A stretch of 57,897 nucleotides of DNA from Lachnospiraceae bacterium (GTDB lineage: Bacteria; Bacillota; Clostridia; Lachnospirales; Lachnospiraceae): NCBI GenBank assembly GCA_021199235.1, contig JAJQIL010000084.1:1-57897 (forward strand), in the 5' to 3' direction. The translations under genes and the position numbers were made by a program. Positions 53,445 through 57,897 of the stretch are shown piece after piece (the stretch's first letter is position 1; every line of letters begins with the position of its first letter). The notes under the pieces were generated by a model. The model did no database searches, had not been told where the DNA came from, and saw nothing but the letters and a program-made list of their open reading frames with translations.

Positions 53445-54688
53445 GTAAACATAATCGGGTGACTGCGTATATCCATATGGATGCGATCAGACACAATTTT
53501 GAAGTGATGAGAAAAAATCTCCGGGAAGATGTGAGGATGGTAGCTGTCATTAAGACGGACGGCTATGGCCATGGAGCCGTTCCAATCGCACAGATGCTGG
53601 AAGCGTATGACTACATCTGGGGATTTGCTGTTGCCGCGGTGCCGGAAGCACGTGCGCTGCGGGACGCAGGGCTTACGAAGCCGATCCTTGTGCTCGGATA
53701 TACATTTTCCGAGGATTATGCGTGGATGGCGCAAAATGGCGTGCGCCCAACGGTATTTACCGCGGAAATGGCGGCCGAATTCGCCTTCGAAGCAGCAGCG
53801 TCTGCCAACCGTGAAGCGGTTTTGCAATGGCAGACGCGACCTGCCGCCGCAGCGAAGCAAGGGGGCGCTTCCGCAGAAGCAAAGCAAGGGGGCGTTTCCG
53901 CTGCCGGCTGCGGTACCGGATATCCGGTTCATCTGGCAGTTGACACAGGAATGTCGCGCATCGGTGTGTCTGCCGATGAGGAAGGGCTTAAAACGGCGCT
54001 TGCGATCGCAAAGACGGATTCCCTCTATGTGGAAGGTGTTTTCACTCATTTTGCACGGGCGGATGAAAAAGATAAGAGTGCGGCGTATCAGCAGCTGACG
54101 AAATTTTCTTCCTTCTGCGATCAGCTGGAAGCAGAAGGGATAAACGGCTTTTTGCGCCATTGTTCGAACAGTGCCGGAATTCTGGAATTGCCGGAAGCCA
54201 ACATGGACCTGGTACGCGCCGGAATTACGGTTTACGGGATCTACCCGTCGGATGAGATGGACCGCGAGGCCAATCAGCTGCAGCCGGTGATGGAACTGAA
54301 ATCGCATGTGGTTTACTGTAAAAAAATACCGGCGGGGACGCCGGTCAGCTACGGAGGCACCTTTGTGACAGAGAGGGAAACAGAGGTAGCGACGATTCCC
54401 GTCGGCTATGGGGACGGATATCCCCGCAGCTTAAGTAATCGGGGAAGCGTTCTGATCGGCGGAAAACGTGCCCCGATCATCGGCCGTGTCTGCATGGATC
54501 AGTTTATGGTCGACGTGACCGGAATGGATGTTCATGTGCTCGATGAAGTGACACTGATGGGCATGGATGGCCAGGATGAGATCACGGTGGATGAGCTGGG
54601 AGCGCTTTCCGGGCGTTTTCCGTATGAATTTGTCTGTGATATCGGGAAACGTGTACCGCGTGTGTACAATGATACATCTTCCTTCTGA
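53441..54688 (+). CDS. alr: Alanine racemase with in-frame palindromic-repeat insertion
   Basis: 415 residues, supplying D-alanine for peptidoglycan. PLP Lys38 in VAVIKTDGYGHGA; VDTGMSRIG; HCSNSAG; catalytic Tyr in PVSYGGTF; VCMDQFMVDVT. Start ATG 53441 (agggagg upstream) overlaps the nnr stop by 4 bp. Residues about 119-155 (ASANREAVLQWQTRPAAAAKQ...) are an extra stretch encoded by the dispersed element (53798-53899), placed before the YPVHLAVDTGMSRIG strand where other racemases have only a short turn. The enzyme otherwise looks intact. Confidence 0.95.
   Translation: MSKHNRVTAYIHMDAIRHNFEVMRKNLREDVRMVAVIKTDGYGHGAVPIAQMLEAYDYIWGFAVAAVPEARALRDAGLTKPILVLGYTFSEDYAWMAQNGVRPTVFTAEMAAEFAFEAAASANREAVLQWQTRPAAAAKQGGASAEAKQGGVSAAGCGTGYPVHLAVDTGMSRIGVSADEEGLKTALAIAKTDSLYVEGVFTHFARADEKDKSAAYQQLTKFSSFCDQLEAEGINGFLRHCSNSAGILELPEANMDLVRAGITVYGIYPSDEMDREANQLQPVMELKSHVVYCKKIPAGTPVSYGGTFVTERETEVATIPVGYGDGYPRSLSNRGSVLIGGKRAPIIGRVCMDQFMVDVTGMDVHVLDEVTLMGMDGQDEITVDELGALSGRFPYEFVCDIGKRVPRVYNDTSSF
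53798..53899 (+). repeat. Dispersed palindromic element, copy B (in-frame in alr)
   Basis: Arms gcgtctgcca (53798-53807) and tggcagacgc (53828-53837), perfect; inner stem aaccg/cggtt; tail cgacctgccgccgcagc...gggggcgcttcc. The last part of the tail (aagcaagggggcg.ttcc) is duplicated at 53882-53899. Compared with copy A the inner stem has changed on both sides (aatcg/cgatt), keeping pairing, which suggests that the hairpin itself is preserved. Confidence 0.88.
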
Positions 54689-54883
54689 TAAAAAATCGCG
54701 TGCCTGAATATACAAAGGAAATCCGGGAATACTTGTGATTGTAAAGGAACTTCGGTTAAGGACAGCGGCGAGGTATATCTTTACCATCAATGACAGATTT
54801 TGTATATTCTGTCCTGTCTGTGTGGAAAATGTGAAGGGTTACAGCCTTGCATACAGGCGGGACTGCAGCGGGAGTGTGATTTT

Positions 54884-55231
54884 GTGAATATTCGAAGAGG
54901 TGATATTTATTACGCGGATTTAAGGCCGGTAGTCGGCTCTGAGCAGGGCGGGGTCCGCCCGGTACTGATCATACAGAATGACGTGGGCAACCGCCACAGC
55001 CCGACCGTGATCTGTGCGGCGATTACTTCTAAAATGAATAAGGCGAAGCTGCCCACCCATGTCGAGATTCAGGCCGGACGGTATGAGATCGTCAAAGACT
55101 CTGTGATCCTGCTGGAGCAGCTGCGCACGATTGACAAAAAAAGGCTCAGGGACCGTGTCTGCCATGTGGACTATGAGCTGCTTGAGCGTGTAGACAGAGC
55201 CCTGCAGGTGAGTCTGGAACTGGATACATAA
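54884..55231 (+). CDS. mazF: MazF/PemK-type mRNA interferase (EndoA-like)
   Basis: 115 residues from GTG 54884 (gggag upstream). [32 protein letters not shown] is the MazF opening, with the RP-V catalytic Arg; later [21 protein letters not shown] and [15 protein letters not shown]. It would cut single-stranded RNA. In Bacillus the order is alr-ndoAI-ndoA; here alr is followed by mazF with no antitoxin frame in the 195-bp gap. The antitoxin may be elsewhere or absent. Confidence 0.92.
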   Translation: MNIRRGDIYYADLRPVVGSEQGGVRPVLIIQNDVGNRHSPTVICAAITSKMNKAKLPTHVEIQAGRYEIVKDSVILLEQLRTIDKKRLRDRVCHVDYELLERVDRALQVSLELDT

Positions 55232-55352
55232 GAGAAAGGCAGCGTGACTGTAAATGGTACGGAACAGTTACCAGGCCGCGTAAAATATCCTGTCTTGACG
55301 AACTATCGGGAAAATGGTATTCTATCCTTTGAAATCAGCTGCGGCGCTTTTA

Positions 55353-55386
55353 TGCGCAGCAGGAGGCGAAAAGGCCGCCTCCTGCT
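55353..55386 (+). repeat. Strong hairpin upstream of yebC
   Basis: Stem agcaggaggcg / cgcctcctgct (11 bp) inside a wider region with ctgcggc and gccgcgg. No T-run follows, so a transcript structure rather than a terminator. The word gcgcagcaggRggcg also occurs in the tail of repeat copy C. Confidence 0.65.
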
Positions 55387-55430
55387 CGATTCAGCCGCGG
55401 CCGGAAGAGAAAAAAGGAGTACAATCGGTT

Positions 55431-56162
55431 ATGTCAGGACATTCAAAATTTGCGAATATTAAGCACAAGAAAGAGAAAAACGACGCCGCCAAGGGCAAGG
55501 TATTCACGATTATCGGTCGCGAGATCGCGGTAGCAGTGAAGGAGGGCGGCCCGGATCCGGCAAACAACAGCCGCTTACGTGATGTGATCGCGAAAGCAAA
55601 GGCGAATAATATGCCGAATGATACTATCGAACGGGGTATTAAGAAAGCAGCCGGAGAGATGGGGAACGTCAATTACGAATATGTGACCTACGAGGGCTAT
55701 GGCCCGAGTGGCATTGCGATCATTGTGGAGGCATTGACAGACAATAAGAACCGCACGTTTTCCAATGTTCGCAACGCGTTTACCAAAGGAAGCGGTACGA
55801 TCGGCACACAGGGCTGTGTTTCCTATATGTTTGACAAGAAGGGACAGATCATCATTGACCGTGAAGAGTGCGAGATGGATTCCGATGATCTGATGATGAT
55901 GGCGCTGGACGCCGGAGCGGAGGATTTTGCCGAGGAAGAGGACAGCTTCGAGATCCTCACCGATCCGGACGACTTCAGTGCGGTGCGTCAGTCGCTGGAA
56001 GACCAGGGGATTCCCATGGCATCAGCCGAGGTGACCATGATCCCTCAGACTTATGTAGCGCTGACAGATGAGACAGATATTCGTCAGCTGAACCGCACAT
56101 TAGATCTGCTGGACGATGATGACGACGTTCAGGCGGTATATACGAATCTGGAAGAAGGATAA
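55431..56162 (+). CDS. yebC: YebC/PmpR family protein
   Basis: 243 residues. MSGHSKFANIKHKKEKNDAAKGKVFTIIGREI is the family opening. ATG 55431 is preceded by aaaaggagt, and the longer frame from 55314 runs through a hairpin. Contains ANNMPNDTIERGIKKAAGE and YEGYGPSGIAIIVEALTDNKNRT. Members bind DNA as regulators or assist translation of proline-rich stretches. Confidence 0.95.
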   Translation: MSGHSKFANIKHKKEKNDAAKGKVFTIIGREIAVAVKEGGPDPANNSRLRDVIAKAKANNMPNDTIERGIKKAAGEMGNVNYEYVTYEGYGPSGIAIIVEALTDNKNRTFSNVRNAFTKGSGTIGTQGCVSYMFDKKGQIIIDREECEMDSDDLMMMALDAGAEDFAEEEDSFEILTDPDDFSAVRQSLEDQGIPMASAEVTMIPQTYVALTDETDIRQLNRTLDLLDDDDDVQAVYTNLEEG

Positions 56163-56166
56163 AAAG

Positions 56167-56937
56167 ATGAGTTTTTATCAGATCGGACTGGAAGGCATGC
56201 CAAAGCTTCTTGATTGCTGTGATGGCCGGGTGATGGATTATTTTCAGAAGAAAAATTACACGGATTCCTTTCAGCGTATGTATCAGGAGCATCTGGCTAC
56301 GTTTGACGCGGTAGAAAAGGGGTACGAGGAAGCGGAAGACAAAGACCGTTTCCTGACCGATATGGCAGACTCCGTGAGTTCCTACGCTGCCAGCCAGGTA
56401 GAAGCGTGCAGCCGGAAGAACAAAAAGGAACAGCTACAGATGGATCTGAACCTGACAATGGCAGTTTTTGTTCTCCCCATGGTTCTGGAATTTCACGGAG
56501 AATGTTCGAAGCCATTGTCGGAAGAACTGATCGCTTCATGGAAGCGACGCTTCCCGAAGTCTAATTTAAAAGCGGCTCCGTATACTTCGATAGAGGAAGG
56601 CTTCCATAAGACCTGGTGTTATATCACGACTGCTGTCTGCCGGACGTTTGGCAAGTCGGATGACTGTTATGAGCTTATGCTTCTGCGCGATTACAGAGAT
56701 ACATATCTGGTGGAAAGTCCTGGAGGGGAAGCACTGATATCGACCTATTATGATGTGGCGCCGAGTATTGTAAAGCATATTGATCAGCAGCCGGATTCGG
56801 CGGATATTTACCGCGGTATCTGGGATCAGTGGCTGGCTCCATGTATTTCCATGATCGAGTCAGATCAGAAGGAAGAGTGCCGCGAGCACTATATTGACAT
56901 GGTACATACGCTGCAGGCAAAGTACTTTCACCAGTAA
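56167..56937 (+). CDS. CFI-box-like protein of unknown function
   Basis: 256 residues from ATG 56167 (gaagga upstream), 4 bp after yebC. N-terminal half is helical (SFQRMYQEHLATFDAVEKGYEEAEDKDRF) and includes MAVFVLPMVLEF. The C-terminal part has CYITTAVCRTFGKSDDCYELMLLRDYRDTYL followed by GGEALISTYYDVAPSIVKHID, the pattern CFIATA...LR.FRD..L...G...V..YY..SP seen in 'CFI-box' proteins. No enzyme motif recognised. Confidence 0.75.
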   Translation: MSFYQIGLEGMPKLLDCCDGRVMDYFQKKNYTDSFQRMYQEHLATFDAVEKGYEEAEDKDRFLTDMADSVSSYAASQVEACSRKNKKEQLQMDLNLTMAVFVLPMVLEFHGECSKPLSEELIASWKRRFPKSNLKAAPYTSIEEGFHKTWCYITTAVCRTFGKSDDCYELMLLRDYRDTYLVESPGGEALISTYYDVAPSIVKHIDQQPDSADIYRGIWDQWLAPCISMIESDQKEECREHYIDMVHTLQAKYFHQ

Positions 56938-56943
56938 AGCAGG

Positions 56944-56971
56944 CCGGGACATTTCATGTGTCCCGGTTTTT
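56944..56971 (+). terminator. Rho-independent terminator
   Basis: Perfect 8-bp stem ccgggaca / tgtcccgg, 7-nt loop, TTTTT. Ends the yebC-CFI-box unit. Confidence 0.88.
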
Positions 56972-57084
56972 ATATACAGGAACGCGTATTTTCAGAAAAT
57001 TATCGGGCATCCTAAAGGAAGTAAATATATACCGGCAGCCCTGCTGCGGGGAATCCTGCTGCCGGAACCAGTCTGGAGGATGCC

Positions 57085-57840
57085 ATGAATAAAATATATC
57101 AGGAATATCGTGAAAATGGCGCGGCAGAAAATGCCATGCCAGGGCAGGTAAATGAGAGAACGGATAGCGAAAGAAAAAATGCCGAAGAGAAGACCGACCG
57201 GGAAAGGGAACAGCGGGAGGCCATACGGGATACCGGGGAACTGACGCTCCACGGCCGTATACATCTGCTGACCGTGATTGGCGAAATTGAGGGACATGAC
57301 TGTCTCCCGAACAACTCAAAGACTACTAAATATGAACATGTCCTGCCTAAGCTGGCGGCAATCGAGGACAGTCCGGATATTGATGGACTTCTGATCCTGC
57401 TGAACACAGTGGGAGGCGATGTGGAAGCAGGGCTGGCAATAGCCGAAATGATCGCTTCATTAAGCAAACCTACGGTATCGCTGGTACTGGGCGGCAGCCA
57501 TTCCATCGGTGTGCCGATCGCTGTTTCCACCGATTATTCGTTTATTGTCAGGACCGGTACGATGGTGATCCACCCCGTGCGAATGAGCGGAACCGTCATT
57601 GGAGCCCCGCAGACCTATGATTATTTTAAACAGATGCAGGACCGGATACTGGGGTTCGTCAGCGAACATTCCCGTGCTGACAGAGAGCGCCTGGAAGAAC
57701 TGATGCTCGATACCGGAATTCTCACAAAGGATCTTGGCACGATACTTGTGGGGAAGGAAGCAGTCCGGGAAGGGCTGATCAATGAAGTTGGCGGGATCGG
57801 ACAGGCGTTTCAAAAATTATATGAGCTTATGGGCAGATAA
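57085..57840 (+). CDS. ClpP-fold protease of the TepA/SppA-like type
   Basis: 251 residues. A charged N-terminal stretch (about 1-50) precedes a ClpP-fold: INTVGG-like [22 protein letters not shown], catalytic Ser in [12 protein letters not shown], and His in [11 protein letters not shown]. Relatives (TepA/YmfB) usually stand before ftsK in Firmicutes; the window ends 57 bp after its stop, so that cannot be checked. No regulatory ATPase partner is visible. Confidence 0.87.
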   Translation: MNKIYQEYRENGAAENAMPGQVNERTDSERKNAEEKTDREREQREAIRDTGELTLHGRIHLLTVIGEIEGHDCLPNNSKTTKYEHVLPKLAAIEDSPDIDGLLILLNTVGGDVEAGLAIAEMIASLSKPTVSLVLGGSHSIGVPIAVSTDYSFIVRTGTMVIHPVRMSGTVIGAPQTYDYFKQMQDRILGFVSEHSRADRERLEELMLDTGILTKDLGTILVGKEAVREGLINEVGGIGQAFQKLYELMGR

Positions 57841-57897
57841 AAGAAAAAAATCTGTCAAGCGTTTTTGAAAATGTCCTGAAAAATTTTTAACATAAGC

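Overview
The window reads as a chromosomal segment of a fairly GC-rich member of the Lachnospiraceae (Clostridia). Grounds, from gene order and family resemblance: mutS-mutL-miaA followed by a COG4100 PLP enzyme; radC-mreBCD-PBP2-minCDE-rodA-mgsA-dacF; an ylmE-sepF-ylmH division cluster; type-2 leuA behind a T-box; a DUF4358/MBOAT/DHHW surface-acylation set; Rex next to an ABC-F protein. Nearly all genes are on the + strand; the exceptions are a small DUF378 gene, an Lrp-type regulator and a newly proposed type I toxin. No rRNA, tRNA, CRISPR array or insertion sequence with a transposase was seen.

Layout. 1-5.5 kb: the edge of a surface-polysaccharide region, with UDP-glucose dehydrogenase and a UDP-glucuronate epimerase between two related PD-(D/E)XK (Rpn-like) genes, the second internally deleted; then a small serine recombinase and a NusG/LoaP-like antiterminator. 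5.5-13.4 kb: mutS, a type I toxin-antitoxin locus, mutL, miaA and the PLP enzyme. 13.5-17.5 kb: two FAD enzymes around a DUF2284 protein. 17.7-28.5 kb: elongasome, Min system and peptidoglycan carboxypeptidase. 28.6-34.7 kb: a P-loop protein, DUF378, a membrane-fusion-like protein, ylmE, sepF, ylmH, aroB, lspA. 34.7-37.5 kb: T-box, leuA and a convergent Lrp regulator with a structured leader. 37.7-44.4 kb: a secreted repeat/beta-helix protein and a surface O-acylation cluster. 44.5-57.9 kb: folA, a SleB-type hydrolase with a long AT-rich upstream region, thrC, a membrane protein, an SH3 protein, ABC-F, rex with an operator over its promoter, nnr, alr, mazF, yebC, a CFI-box-like protein and a ClpP/TepA-like protease.

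The two most novel signals are: (1) a dispersed palindromic element of about 75 bp (arms gcgtctgcca/tggcagacgc) present in alr, in the mutL linker and in the lrp leader, with a diverged copy at the end of minE and possible relics in mutS and the HI0933-type gene. All the copies lying in genes are read in the same frame (SANR...WQT.PAAAA.QGG), so it resembles a protein-coding palindromic repeat; (2) a compact convergent type I toxin-antitoxin cassette between mutS and mutL with a 32-residue hydrophobic toxin, two consensus-like promoters, a shared bidirectional terminator and inverted repeats at its edges. Several genes also carry in-frame tandem micro-repeats.

All identifications come from reading the sequence and from family knowledge; no database search was run.
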